Assembly: GCA_910592205.1 (NCBI GenBank)
Contig: CAJVPJ010000069.1
Span: 1 to 49,506, forward strand
Source of the DNA: Paraglomus occultum
Taxonomy: Eukaryota > Glomeromycota > Glomeromycetes > Paraglomerales > Paraglomeraceae
Direction of reading: 5' to 3'
DNA: 49,506 nucleotides
Every line of letters starts with the position of its first letter. Within the stretch, counting starts at the first letter, position 1. The notes beneath the pieces are model-generated. The model was given only the letters and a program-made list of their open reading frames with translations. It searched no databases and had not been told where the DNA came from. Positions 11,493 through 23,914 of this stretch are shown here, in pieces. Made by a program: the position numbers and the translations under genes.

Positions 11493-11990
11493 ACTGTTTT
11501 GGGATGCACAGCGCCAAACAACAATTAAAATCACGTAAAGAATTATAATACCCGTTACACACGGATAATTTACCTGATAAAAATTAAACGACAGTGCTTT
11601 CTGCTTGTCAACTATTTTTTTGAGAGTCACTTTTATCCCTCGCTCTAACCAATGTGCTATATGTGTGCACTCATGACGTAATGATGTCATTTCTTGCACA
11701 TTTGCTAATTGGGAATATTCAATCCATTGGATATAGGCGTCAGATGTAACCGTCATGTTCTTCCATGACTTTATAATAAACGAGTCCAAAGACTTGTTGC
11801 CAGTTGTCCAATCAATGGGCCTTGGTGCTTTACAATGATAACAGAATGCATTTATTCTGGGTTCTAATCGACGTGTACATGCCAGACATAATCCAGTTCT
11901 TTTATTAGATAATATTTTCGTGCACGTGCTTCGTATGTAAACCCGATCGTCACCCAATCATCTTTGGAAAGGACATCTGGATGCTTAATA
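11493..11990 (-). pseudogene. Decayed N-terminal module of kinase paralog 1
   Basis: Minus-strand sequence clearly matching exon 3 of the paralog (25745-25302): a CxxC...CxxC ribbon (CLAC, CYHC), DWTTGNKSLDSFI, and a degenerate N-lobe ending VTLKKI. It cannot be joined to the kinase in frame. A 4-nt shortening near 11892-11905 shifts the frame relative to the paralog. At the next junction the donor (11573) is phase 0, but the only acceptor (before 11493) leads into a stop codon in that phase. The upstream modules of the paralog are absent. Either this gene has lost its N-terminal half, or it uses a join I cannot see. Confidence 0.6.
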
Positions 11991-12420
11991 GTAACTTATT
12001 GAACTATTATTATATGTATATTAATATCAGTTACAGTGTGTATGTGTTCCACATGGAATTGTTAAGTCAAGAGCGTATGACTATCAATTCGGTTAATGCA
12101 CTTTCGAAAGTGTGTGGCTCACCTCAGCAATAGCTAAACACAACAGTTAGTGACTTGTCAAATAGGTTTTTTATTTTATTGTACTGACGAGTCTAACTCG
12201 GATCGTACACACCATAGTTTCTAAATAATTAACTATCTCGAGGTCAAGTACGATTCTCTAGTTGGATTACTATTACGTCAGTAGTCTATCGTTGGGGCCT
12301 TGCAATGATCATATAGTTACGGTTATTATTTATTGTTTTAGACTGAGAAGAAAATAATACGATTCGATACATTATGATTAATTATTAATTATTATTTAAT
12401 CAAAGCAAGCCTATACGCTA
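11991..12420. other. Intergenic, nothing supported
   Basis: AT-rich; no coding pattern or repeat recognised. Confidence 0.45.
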
Positions 12421-12449
12421 AACTGACTGACAGCGTTTGAATGAAACAG

Positions 12450-12582
12450 GATACTCAAACAACTATTCAAGACCTTCGAGCCGAATTTAGTTGAATTGTG
12501 CAAATCGGCAGGGATTGATGAGTTCCAGAGGAACTTGATTTCAGGCTATGAACGTATTCAAAACAAATTGCATCAGCTATAA
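12450..12582 (+). other. Coding-like 3' exon fragment
   Basis: After an AG acceptor (gaaacag) an open frame of 44 codons runs to TAA with balanced, helix-like composition (KQLFKTFEPNLVELCKSAG, then DEFQRNLISGYERIQNKL). No upstream exon was found in the 450 bp before it and the family is not recognised. It may be a remnant left by a rearrangement next to the truncated kinase. Confidence 0.3.
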
Positions 12583-12765
12583 ACAGCCCGAATTATCAAC
12601 ATCATTTCATTTTTATTATTGATCACCTCTTCTAACTCCTTTCCCACTTTTCCCCTCCCTTCCTCCTCCCCTTTATCGTCCAGGGTTTAACTTTTACTTT
12701 CACTCATCATCTGCTAATGTTGGACCAAAAAAACTAGAGGCTTTTTTTTTATCTTTTAATTTCAC

Positions 12766-13811
12766 TTACTTTATTTTCATCTTGTTAATTCTGACTCTGA
12801 ACCCAACTCCGATGGCCACTAACGAAATTGCGAGTAGCCATACCCACACATGATCAAATTGCGAGAGTGTCCAATTGGCCTGCGTACCTCCGAGCGCTGT
12901 GAGCCAGATCAAGAATAGCCCCAAATATCCAGACAAGCGATGGTATTTGTACATTGCCTTTGCTTGACGGACACCACCGAGGGCGGATGGAAATACGAGC
13001 ATGACGAGACCAAAGGAAGCTTGTATGCTGAGGAGGATGATGGTTGTCAAGCCAGCTTTTCCGTGAGCGGAATAAACTAGGTTGAAAATGGAAAAAGCGT
13101 TAAACGATGAATAATCAGAATATTATCAAACTGTAGTAATAATAATATCGTTTTTCTGTAATTTGAATATTAATTAAATGACTGATTTCACTTACAATGC
13201 TCTTTGGCGTGAATAGCCTTGTTAGAGACTATTACGGCGAAACCACAAATTGCAGATATGAGACCAATAATCTGGAACCATTTATGTGTATGAGCCCCTT
13301 CTTCCTTCTGCTCTACTGTTTCTGTTCTTTGGAGTAGAAGTACACCTGTTGAACAAGACAAGGCAAAGGTAAGTTGAGAAGCGGAAACATTGAGATGTGA
13401 TGGAATATTACCATAAGCTTAAAATCTATATATTAATTTTCGTAAAATTTTTTTACTACTACATGCCAATTTTGTGCACGCTCTCGCCTACAGCATGATT
13501 ATCCTAGCATGTTCTTGCATGTTGTACGCACCTTCGGTTACAAAAACGAGAGCAAAGCTCATGCATGTTGGATGTAGTAAAAACAATGACGAGTTTGCCT
13601 GGAAAAGAATCCACCACAGCGTCCCTGTAAACAGTATGACACCCGACGTTGCTACTGTGAACCACATGAAGCCTAAATCAAAATATGTTGGTCCTACGGG
13701 AGTTGGTAGAGTAAACTTGTCTTCTCGGATATCAGACCTAGATGTCGGAAGATAAGAAGAATCGGAAGGGAGCGGACTAGAAAGCAGCGGTTGGTTTTCC
13801 TCAGACGACAT
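12766..13811 (-). CDS. Cytochrome b561-family transmembrane protein
   Basis: Cytochrome b561 proteins pass electrons across membranes, often from ascorbate, through two haems. Exons 13811-13532, 13345-13196 and 13076-12766 give 246 residues with matching phases. Six hydrophobic segments are visible. The four candidate haem ligands are His in LFLLHPTC, THKWFQ, YSAHGKAG and YKYHRLSG. The N-terminus is a 45-residue hydrophilic tail with an acidic dileucine-like EENQPLL, a possible sorting signal to vacuole or endosome. The C-terminus ends in lysines (NKMKIK), which could act as an ER retrieval motif. Which membrane it uses is therefore open. The closest subgroup appears to be the CYB561D2 type; I am not sure of this. 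Confidence 0.88.
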
Positions 13812-14866
13812 TCTGTATTTGGAAATACTCCGGATGACAGGATCTGTTTAGAGTAATGATACCCGCGATAAGAGGATTGGGGGGATTTTATTATTATTAT
13901 TACTATCTATCGTCGTGCGGATATTGATTTTTGGATTTGAAGATTGTTCGTTTTGTAAGCGTGGTTATCAATGCGTTGTAATGATAGGGTAGTCGTTTGG
14001 TGTTTGTTAGTGTAATAATAGTGTTTGTTTGGCGTTTTGATGTTTGGTTTGTGGTTAAAAGGTGGCAGGGGGGAGATTGATGGCAAGATGGGGATGGCGT
14101 GCTGGATGTATATATATATACGCATACACTCTATGTGAGATCATTCGTTATTTATACTAAACGTAAATAGTTCATTGAATAAACCATTAAAATATATCAA
14201 TATATCTGATCGAATATGACATCAATATAAAAATTAAAGTAACAACTATTTATCAGATTATCTGATAGTTATTTCTGTGTCAGCAGTGTAACAGAACGCA
14301 AGCGTTATCAGATTTTATCGAGTATGTCATTTGACAACGAAAGACGCCACGCGAAGATAAGAACCAATGAATTGATATCAGCGGAGAATTATCAATAAAT
14401 GATGCAATACATTGTGAACCATAGCAAGTAAAACACCATATTCGATGACCGTAGGAAAAATACGGCTGCTCTAATTGAAAATGGTTCGCGTATTCAATAT
14501 GATAATTGCCCATGTCGTAGCTGACAGATTAGGGTTCTTTTTGCTCGAAGACTAAAAGACGGTCTATCTACGAAAACTCAATCAGTCATAGCATTGTATT
14601 TGGTTAGTTTTCTTAATATGCAATACGTCATATGAATACCATATACGTTTAGCGTGCCATCACATGCGTGCTAAATAGAAGAGTTATCAGATTGAATCAT
14701 CTGAAATATTCAAAACGTGTAACAATAAACTCTATCAGAAAAAGGTAATAGATAGGAAAACTTCCTCCATAATTGTTAAGGATTTTCTGAAAGAATGCGA
14801 ATCGCACAGCCCCGATCGTTACATACGCACAACACACCGATCAACAACTCACATTACGTGTGATAC
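13812..14866. other. Intergenic, promoter side of cytochrome b561
   Basis: Begins with a T/G-rich tract and a short (TA)n run near 14109-14120. No supported gene. Confidence 0.45.
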
Positions 14867-15013
14867 ATGTCGACATTTTCGCAAAGATCCCCAAACCACA
14901 AAGAAACTGATGAATCGTACGCTGATGATGTCACAATGAGTGCTTATCGATCAAGAACTTGGGAATCAGTCCATTATTTTGGATGCACAGAACAACACGT
15001 TACCCGACACTAA
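14867..15013 (+). CDS. Small ORF, 48 residues, unassigned
   Basis: ATG to TAA with a soluble, Ser/Thr- and charge-rich composition unlike the surrounding AT-rich noise (MSTFSQRSPN, DESYADDVTM, RSRTWESVHYFG). It could be a small protein or one exon of a gene. There is no family match and no splice partner was found. Confidence 0.25.
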   Translation: MSTFSQRSPNHKETDESYADDVTMSAYRSRTWESVHYFGCTEQHVTRH

Positions 15014-15186
15014 AGAATAATGATTCAAATAATACTACATCTTATGAGTTTTGGTAAGCGTAAAAAATTTTGCATTCCCATGATTATGAGATGAAATAAT
15101 GGACAATGATTTAATCACATGCATTACATTCTTAACTAATACTTTGCTGAATAACAATGGCAATGTCAATGGCCAAATTTGATGGA

Positions 15187-15402
15187 TTATGACCCCCCCT
15201 GCAAAGATTCTCGATGGCTAAGAATTAATGATGGCATAGTCTCGGTTATAAAACTTGTCAGTTCCTCGCGATAGTTATATGACTTGTCAAATAAGCATGC
15301 GAAAACCAACTCTGGTTGTTCGGCGTAGAAGAACAACAACGCAATGAGGCAGTATTCCCTTATCGCCGACAATGTTTTGTAAACCAATTTTTTTCCCTAG
15401 TT
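15187..15402 (-). pseudogene. Coding-like fragment, unassigned
   Basis: Open frame without ATG, entered through a good acceptor (actag at about 15403) and ending TCATAA. The residues are well balanced and helical (AIREYCLIALLFFYAEQPEL, CLFDKSYNYREELTSF). It resembles a helical-repeat segment of a larger protein, but I cannot name the family. No flanking exons were seen, so a gene fragment is more likely than a gene. Confidence 0.3.
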
Positions 15403-15575
15403 GAGAAACTTTCCCACCTGTGTGGCGTGTTAAATTCGAACCCCCCCTGAAATTGGTTTCTCATATCACCATACATTCTCTATAACCTTTAACTACGTTG
15501 CTCTCGTAAAACCCACGTATCCAACCCGTAACCTACACGTAACCCACATTCACTGTACGTACGTGCTCCCTGAAC

Positions 15576-16240
15576 TTGCTGGAAATGTTCACACCGCCTT
15601 CACCATTGCAACTATCACACGCTTTCACCACGCCACCATTACAATGCCAATCCCCTCATACACCACCCACAATATCTCCTTCATTACAGCCGATATACAC
15701 AACGACCACACCTACAACGCCACCTCCACTCCCGATTTCAATGTCGGGAGATACACTAACTCCCACAAGCGAAAATTTATTCGATAATGAGAGAAGTTCT
15801 TACTTTTCCGACGATTCGACTGATGAAGAAGAGAGTGACGACGAAGAGAGCAGAGAGAAGGTGACGTGGTATAAAAGTGAGTTCGATCTGTTGATACATG
15901 TGAGTTATGATGTTTGTTATTATGTTCTAAGTGTGTGAGTTATGAATGTAAAGAGTTTATTTGTCGCATCGTGATATTACTTGTAGATCCACTCTGATCT
16001 TTGTGCCTTTACCTTTCTTTATACTAGGAATTTGACACTTTTGTCCAAACTGCTCGGCCCCCTCTTGCACCCTTTTCGCATTTTCGTCCCCCATCAAATC
16101 TCCTACATCGCGTAGCCAAGAAAGTCATTCGAAAATATCCTGACTGGAGACATTCGACTACAGACACAATGAGAGGTCTAAGAGATTATCTGAGAAGTTT
16201 AAGTTGGAGGAGAGAAGAAGACGAATGGGAGAATGTGTAA
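15576..16240 (+). CDS. Unassigned two-exon protein, disordered N-terminus
   Basis: Exons 15576-15899 and 16028-16240 join in phase 0 and give 178 residues. The first 75 residues are Pro/Thr/Ser-rich. Then comes an acidic patch (STDEEESDDEESREK) followed by a conserved-looking helical part (TWYKSEFDLLIH, EFDTFVQTARPPLAPFSHF, RVAKKVIRKYPDWR). The acidic-then-basic layout suggests a nuclear or nucleolar protein, but this is inference. The donor GTGAGT and acceptor ACTAG are both good. The start could also be one of the later in-frame ATGs. I do not recognise the family. Confidence 0.6.
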
Positions 16241-17093
16241 ATAAATGGGATTGAAAAACTTGGGTAGGGGAGAGATATATACCGGAAAAAATTGCTCAGG
16301 AAAGAGCGAGAGAGAAGACATATACATATACATATATATATGCTTGGATGGAGAGAATGAATCGTTTTTGAGTGTTGTGGGATTTGGGAGGGATTTACTC
16401 AAACCATCTTGCGATAAATGCGAGAGAGACGTACGCTCGAGAAGTGTACGCTCGAGAATACGAGTTGATTATCAACTCATTAAAGTAATTCTCCTGTAAA
16501 TATTTTTAATTAATAGGATGGATTTCTTGTAGATTTGTTGTATATACAATAATATTAATGACATATTTGAGATAAATAAAATACAGCTAATGGGAGGATC
16601 ATTTTCGAAAGCGTTGTGTATTTAAGACTGATTGCTAATAGGAACATATCAATCAAAACGTAAAGTCTTTTGCGCTTGGTTAAAATGGTTGCCTATCACA
16701 ATTGGAGTATAATAATAACTTTATAACTATCCGCGGTAAAATTTTGAACTTTTGTCAGTCAATACGCATTACTTATTCGAAATTATATAGCGATTTCAAA
16801 AATTCATTTCTTCTCACCTTCACAATGAGAGCAGTTTGATCAAAATTATACAGATTCGGGCCTACGTAAAACGCGTCATTGAGCTTCACGGTTACTAGTT
16901 GTGTATTTATCCACGTTACCAATGAGAAAAAGGTTCACACGATGTCCGTGGCAGCAGACATTTAGTTATCATGAGATATAATATAGATTACAATATAGTG
17001 ATGACAGAAACTTAGATACTAATCGCTGATGTAGGATAAAGCTGAAATAATAAACAATGAGACTAAATACATCTTTATGATTCTATATATGCG
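16241..17093. other. Intergenic with short repeats
   Basis: Holds a (TA/CA) run at 16320-16341, a direct repeat GTACGCTCGAGAA at about 16431-16458, and the 17-bp palindrome GAGTTGATTATCAACTC at about 16460-16476. No gene was seen. A short extra 3' exon of the next gene (around 17045, after tatttcag) is possible. Confidence 0.4.
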
Positions 17094-18141
17094 TTAACTT
17101 ACAGATGAATTTTCGAATCCCTTAATATTAACGGATTTAATCAAATTCTCAGCATTGCCCACCAACTTGTTGAATAAGCTTTGCGGCGGAGGGCCAATGC
17201 GTATTATCCCTTCTTCCTGTTCATCCGAAGCAGATTGACAGGGATGTAACTCGACCTTGATATTGGCTAAAGTACTAAGAATTTTAAGCAGTGAGATAAA
17301 GCGTAGGAATAAAGGGTCGTTAGTATTATGCGAATCATTGGATAAATGTTCTATAAATCGTATCACGCAATCCCCTCCCCCTTGCACCTCCTTTGCAACA
17401 AGATACTTACGCTGTAGCCATAGATGCAGAAACCGACAGCCAACTTTTAGACTTGGTCTCCTCTTTGTCATCCTCATTCGCTATTTTATCGGTATCAACT
17501 TCCGGATATGCATCCCAAGATATAGTATTCCCGGCTTTAATCTTATTCTTAAACAAGAGCTCCATCACTCTTTGTCTCTCTGGCTCTTTCTTTGGAAAAT
17601 CTGCCGAGTCTACATACGCCACACGAAGGAAGAAATGATTGTCACTGACGAGGGGAACGTCCCAACCGACTATGAGAAATAGACGTTCGGCGAGATTAAA
17701 GGCATTATTAACGCTCTTGAGCTCATATATAAGAAGACCTCGGGGGCCTTTGGTAATGGAAGACTTGAATGCTCTATTTTTGGGGATGAGCAAATGAATG
17801 GTAGAGAATATTAGATTTATCAAAAAGATGATTTGATTTCTCACGTAATGCGTTGGTCACATTTTGTGAACAAGGTCTTAGCCGAGGTTAGTCAATCACC
17901 ATTCAATTTTAGCCTACGAAAAAAAAAAGTTTCCGCTACTCGCTATACTTGTTACTCACGTTACTCCACCCTTTGCAGGAGGAATCGAGATGGTCGGAGC
18001 TTCTAAACAATCAGTTTCGCAATAGTATTCCATGTTCTTTAATATATAATGCTCATGATAATTCTCAATCGAGATAGTTACGCCTCTTTTGAGCTGCTTG
18101 TTGATCGTGCCCAGTGTTGCTGAAACCACTGCAAAATCCAT
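17094..18141 (-). CDS. Unassigned three-exon protein; weak actinoporin/lectin-like pattern
   Basis: Exons 18141-17960, 17773-17411 and 17274-17094 join in phase and give 241 residues. There is no signal peptide. In the first two exons, the order of hydrophobic strands, an Ile-Glu-Asn motif followed by Tyr/Cys, a Pro-Pro turn, a basic-Gly stretch and a Trp-Asp-Val-Pro segment faintly recalls the cytolysin/lectin fold shared by actinoporins and fungal fruit-body lectins. This is a pattern impression, not a family assignment; a toxic role is not shown. The C-terminal 60-100 residues are charged and then helical. A strong GTAAGT right before the stop suggests that an alternative last exon may exist. 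Confidence 0.55.
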
Positions 18142-19300
18142 CGAAAGCTTTGAAACTTTTTGTCGATTTGTCCTTTGGGTATTTTTTTATATGACCCGTT
18201 GATCAATCGCCTTATTTGGACGTATATTAACGGGATAACGATAATGCTTTTTGACAATTGTTCTCCTTATCGTCTTGTTTGTTGGATTTGGGCAAAAAAA
18301 GGACTTGATGCTTCCGATAGTTTTAGTTCGTATAAATGCTGGTTTATGGTCATAGTTAGTTTGACGCACAAACACTAACGTAACACTGTGATACTACGAG
18401 TCCGCATCCTGAACTTTTGTTCCACAGTTGGCCATTACTCTGAGAGAGCGAATTTAAACTTTGCGAGTACAACGCATACTTGTATTGTAGATCTGCGTGA
18501 TCAAGATACTAAATATCACGTGATATGTGATTTTACATTCTCCGACTGAATGATCACTTGCGTTGAAATAAGCAGTACATTCCCAAGTGCCTACACTATC
18601 TGTGGCATTAGAACGGAATAACAGCAAGCTATGCGTAGCTGAGGGATTACCAATTATTTCAAGACGCGTGATATACTAAATAATAAGCTTGAATGAAGCG
18701 CGAGCAATTATTCCTTAATTATGAAAAATTGCACGTGCCCACCAAATACTCACGCAACGAAATAAGGCTACGTATAGTCGCACGAACCAAGCATCTACAT
18801 AAGGGGGATGTGATAAGAATATTCCTCTGCAGCATAAAAAAAATTCTCATTGCAAAAATTCGTTTCAACAAATCATTTCGAACTAACCATAACAAGATCG
18901 ACGATCACTACTTCAGAATATCAATACCCAAGACACTATTAAAATCCCCGGCTTAAGGATGAGTATGATCCGTATAGGCGGATATGTGCAATGAAAACTT
19001 GTTTGACAGCAGTTGACACGAAAAGACTTGAGGAAAAATATATTGTACACACTAAAAAAAATCAGTTACAAACTGATACAATTAGCTAACTTAAATTGAA
19101 CGTTCGATTAGGTTGATTAGATATAAAACAAAACTCGAACCGAGCAATTAAAAAAAAACTATTAAGAAATAAGTTAACTTGTGTTTTCTATCAATTATTT
19201 CATTAGAGCCTCAACTCCTAACTACAAAATTATATATACTTTTCAGCATATAAACGACGAGGTCGTCATAAATTACGTATTTGCTGTCTCTTATCTTTCT
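18142..19300. other. Intergenic, nothing supported
   Basis: Open frames of 60-90 codons here have the Lys/Ile/Asn bias of AT-rich noncoding DNA. No repeat or RNA gene was seen. Confidence 0.45.
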
Positions 19301-21447
19301 TCACCACCCGTTAGTGGGTGCTTTCAAACTATATAAATCAACGCCTTTTATTCCCTTTTCGAATCGACAAGCCAAAATAACCTCATTTTCTTCACTTCTT
19401 CCTGTTCCCAAAAAGGTCACCTCGACGCCTTTGACAACGTTCTCAACTACCAATCCCGTACGAAAACTTCTAATCTCTATTACGTCCCTTCCAAAACCCA
19501 CAACATAGGCGTCATTGGTTCCGATACCTCCTCGGAAGAAACAGACAGACTGAGGCGAAAACGACCATTCGAATATGATAGTGGAGAACGGACGACCTTT
19601 GGCGTCGACGACCATCGACCTGGATCCGAACGTGGCGAAAAACAACAACGGTCCAGAACAGAATAGATCAATGGCCTCGGTTGCGTCAAAAACGGTGGTT
19701 GGATGTAGAAAAGACGATGGTGGTGATGTGGACGCGAGGGCATAAGAAGGTGGGATAGTAAAAGGATCGGAAACATTTTCGGGATTCACGGACGGGAGGA
19801 AAGGTAATTGGGTGAACGTGCGCCATATCGTTGTCGATTCGTCTGCATCATCCAACTCGTCATATTCATCGTCATAGTTTGGCCTAAGCTCATCGGCGAT
19901 ACTGACTTCTCTGATCCTCGAGTCTTCGACTCCAATCAGAATAATCTCGTTTCCAAATGCCGCGATGATATCCACCAGCTGTTCTCCATGCACGGCCAGC
20001 TCTAAATAATCTGGCGTGCTGGGCAGCCAGTAGGTCCTCGTGTGTACCCACTGCTGTTTATTTGTGTTGTTTTCATCGTGGGTCATTTCAAACAAGTAAA
20101 TATTCTGTTTTGCTAATGCCGCCACGTACGATCGTGCCACACCCACGCTGACGACGAACGATATGGTTAATTTCGTGTGCGGCAATTTCACAAAATCGCC
20201 CGTTGACTTTTTCGAGTGTTGCGAAGATGAAAAGGATGGACTTGGGCGTGGAGCGAACGGGAATGCCGACATGCTGACTCGGTTTCTCGAATGAGAGTTT
20301 GACGGCATGCTAGGTTGGTACGACGACGTGACTGTCGCCATCATGGATGTCTTTACACCGACTGATACGGACATCTTTCCTGCGTTTCCGACATTGATTA
20401 TCTCCTCGACGATTTCCACGCCTTTTCTTACCCTTATCCCTTCGCAGTCCTCTTCTCCCATCAATGCATCCATGTACTCTTCATCTTGTGAGTCCTCCTC
20501 GTATGCAATACTCATCTCCTCCGATGACCCAATAATTTGTTGTTCGCGGAAAAAGTGTCTGTCATGGAATTCACTGTGATGCAAGTCGTAGGTATTAACG
20601 TCGTTGTGAGGAAGGTTGCGGCGCGGCGTTTGCTGGAGAGAAGCGCGTTTTGAATGACTGGGTCGCGAATTGAAGAAGGGATTGGAAAACCGTTTTGAAT
20701 GTTTGGGTGTAGGAGTGGGTGGTGGAGTGGCGGAGGCTTTGGCGAGCTGTGCAAAGATTAGGATCTTTAACGAATATAGGGTATAGCTTCTCAAATGCGA
20801 GTTTCGACCGCTTATGGCTAGTAAAAACCCATCTGGTTTGTTTTTTTTTTTTTTTGTTTTTTGTTTGGTGAATAAAATTAATTATAAAGGAAAAAAGAAC
20901 AGTCATACCGAGTACCCAAGTCACAATTAAAATACTTAAACCCCATAACTAACCATTCTTGCGAGTTTTAACAATCTTGATCTGCTTAAACCTTGGACCT
21001 TCGATAATCCTTTTTGCAGTCTGCTTTTCTGTTGGTAATGACAGATCAATAAAGTCCAATCCCGATGACGTTCCGATTAAGAAGAATCTATTATCAAGTA
21101 TGTCACCACACAGGTACTTGTCCTTCGTGCGGAAAACATTCCCAATCGCTTTCAGTTCGAAACCTGAAGTTAGCTCAGATGGAGAAGGCGAATATTCTGG
21201 GACTTGAGCATGTTTGGCGAAACGAAAGATCTGTGGGATTGACGCTTTTCTGCGCTGTTAAGATGAGATGATTGGTTGGAAATAGAAAGAACGAAAGAAA
21301 GAAGGGGGGGGGGGGGGTTTGAAGAGCAAGATGAAATTTTTAAGGGGATGTTTCTCTCTCTCAATTTTTCATGATCCATACAAAGATTGTAAACGGGACA
21401 TTTGATTCAATGTCGAGTCGTAGCCGTACCTGACTAAGTGAATTCAT
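19301..21447 (-). CDS. CNH (citron homology) beta-propeller protein
   Basis: CNH domains are propellers that bind small GTPases and appear in Rho GEFs, GCK-type kinases and Vps39-like proteins. Exons 21447-21382, 21254-20954 and 20832-19301 give 632 residues in frame. Seen: an N-terminal propeller half with CGDILDNRFFLIGTSSGLDF and ISGRNSHLRSYTLYSL, a low-complexity Ser/Pro/acidic insert (residues about 155-340), and the C-terminal half with LFFATFGSRSMVVDAKGRPF and FGRDVIEIRSFRTGLVVE. No kinase, DH or PH domain is seen within the gene, so as read it is a stand-alone CNH protein. The 66-nt first exon is the weakest part; missing upstream exons would make this the C-terminus of a larger GEF or kinase. 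Intron 21255-21381 holds a poly-G14 run. Confidence 0.75.
21304..21317 (+). repeat. Poly-G14 tract in CNH intron 1
   Basis: Fourteen consecutive G on the plus strand (poly-C in the transcript), next to a GAAA-rich stretch. It is unusual in this AT-rich window and its length may be uncertain in the assembly. Confidence 0.7.
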
Positions 21448-23914
21448 GTATAAAAATTTTGGCGAAAACTTTCCAGCGTTTTCTGTTTCCTCAGTGTTCG
21501 TTATATCTGTTCGACAGATGCAGCACAAAAAAGGTTGCTTTTAAAAAAACTGTTTACGGATGAGAGTTTAAATATGTTAATATTGAATGGATACAAATAA
21601 GTTTACACACGTCGGTGTTGCCATATCCGGTTAATGTCATTACTTATCAACAAGGACTAATTACTTTAAATATCAACCTTAAAAATTGGTGGTTCATAAT
21701 AACGTTAAATATATCATGGAAGTGGGGGCAAGGTACAAATTAAAGTGGTGTTTTGTTGTTTCTACAAATCTATCGCTCATGTCTTTTATAAAGATAACGG
21801 TTTGCCTGAAAATAAACTGATAGTATTGTATTTGTATGTCATGTCGAGGAGGACATATGTCAAAGAAAGATACACATGATATTTCACAAAAGAGGGGTTA
21901 AACTTACATTCTATGTCATGCGCTAACCAATTATATAGCAATCAGTCGCACAGTGCATGCTTGCTCACATTAAAGAACTAAAGAACATGTGTGTCACGAG
22001 TTTTAGAATTCCTTGATTTTTTTTTTTGTTTCTAATCAGAATTGTTCAGACAAGATTAGTTTACGCATCAAACCGACTCTTAAAGCTAAGCAACTTTTTT
22101 AGTCAGAGTTGTAAATTAATTATGATTAATGTAAAGAACAATAGCTAATATAATGTATATGACATACAACAATTGCACTTACCGGACGAACTGTTTCAAA
22201 AATATAATATAAATTTGGCAATGTAAATGACAAAGTCATCAAAACGGATGCATAGAATATAAACATTACGTAGCAAAATTGGTGAACCATCCACTATGAG
22301 TTTTACACTTGTAGAAACGAAAAATGCATTATTGTAATAATTGGTATTACTTATTGGCCTCCGTGTTGAATGGTCAGCTAATTACGATTAGTCATTTCCC
22401 GTTTAGTTAGACCATTACCCACAATTCATGTACTCCACATATGCAGATCAGCGTTAATTGGCTACATGTATCTCATAATATAGCCTTTACTTGATATAAC
22501 ACATTGCAATCAAAAATCGGTTATTCGCTACGAGTGCCGTTTCCAAAGTACCAAAATTATTACGCTACAGTAAGATTTATTTTTTCAATCAAGGTAAAAG
22601 TTTGCGCATACGATAAATGATGTAGGATAAAAAAAAAGATTATAAACCTAACACAAAAAAACCTCTACCAAATGTTTATAGCAAAGTTATGATGCTTAAT
22701 TATAATTATAATTAAAGAGAGTCTGCTGACTTGGCTGCATATAAAATCTGAAATTTGTCTCTCCACAACGATAATGGCGGCGAACGTTTCATTTAAAGTT
22801 TTTATGATCGATCCGATTTCAAAATCCGGGTCAACCATTTCTGGATATCGTTAAACACACTTATTTAAAAGTGATGAGCATAAATTTATTGATAAGCCGA
22901 GTGCCCGCCGAGATCAACAAAATCTCCAATTCTAATGACGTATTTAATTATAAATCATGCTTACTATAAAGAGATTAACACATGATACATTATGTGCTTA
23001 CGTGACGCACACGAAGAATCAACATATTTCGAATAAGTGCCAAATTAAAGAATTAGATCTCTAAAACAAACGAAACATAATTTAAGCTAGTATATTAATA
23101 TAAGTTAGCTTCTGTGTCTATCATCTCTTTCATACCTTCTATCCTTAAATGTCGTTTGATACGGTGTATATAACAATTTTTTTTCGGCAAAATAGCAATA
23201 AGTATGCAAGCTCGAAGAGGTAATCAGTTTTTAAACAACAAAAAAAACATGGGTAATGGTATCGCTATCTGAACGGCTCTGACTTAAATATTCTAACAAA
23301 CCATAAAATATGTGAAATAAAAGTTCACATATGCTGACAGTCATTTCGAAACAATCATTATGTTTAAAATGTAATTTACTCATGCAAAATACGATTCGTA
23401 TCTTAAATTTTGTACTCGAGCAGTGCAAGACGAATAATATTAGAATTCGAACATAGTCTTCATGTTACTAAAGTATTGGTTTGACATGATATTACGAGAG
23501 CAGACGTCGAATCAGCGATGATAGTATACTTAGGATAATGCATCCAATAATTTTTGCTTAAACTGGTCGTGTGATTGACTTATTGGGCACATGGGCATGA
23601 TGCTAACCAAATTTATATCATATCATGATAAGAGTTAACGCAATTGGACATTGTTGCTGTTAACTTTTACTGGTAATGCAATGGTCTAGTATATTTGTCG
23701 ACAAATTACACCCCTGTAAGTCCCATGCAATTAATCTGCGCGTGAACACGTTAAACGGTACATTTTATATCAATATTATAATATTAATTTTAATTCGACT
23801 CGTATCAAGACATACTAGCCCAGGACGTGCTAACCGCGCGTACCAGTAATAATTTATTGAACGCTTTGAGTCACTAAATTAATGTGATAAAAATACATTA
23901 AATTCCAAATCGAT
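21448..23914. other. Long AT-rich intergenic region
   Basis: About 2.5 kb with no supported gene. It contains simple AT palindromes such as TTAATTATAATTATAATTAA (about 22697-22715) and several oligo-A/T runs. Confidence 0.5.

Noticed and set aside
16306-16345. Short GA/TA repeats considered as a CRISPR-like or centromeric array
   Set aside because: Too short and irregular; an ordinary microsatellite.
18693-18956. Plus-strand 87-codon frame
   Set aside because: Basic, Ile/Lys-rich and without domain features, in an intergenic stretch.
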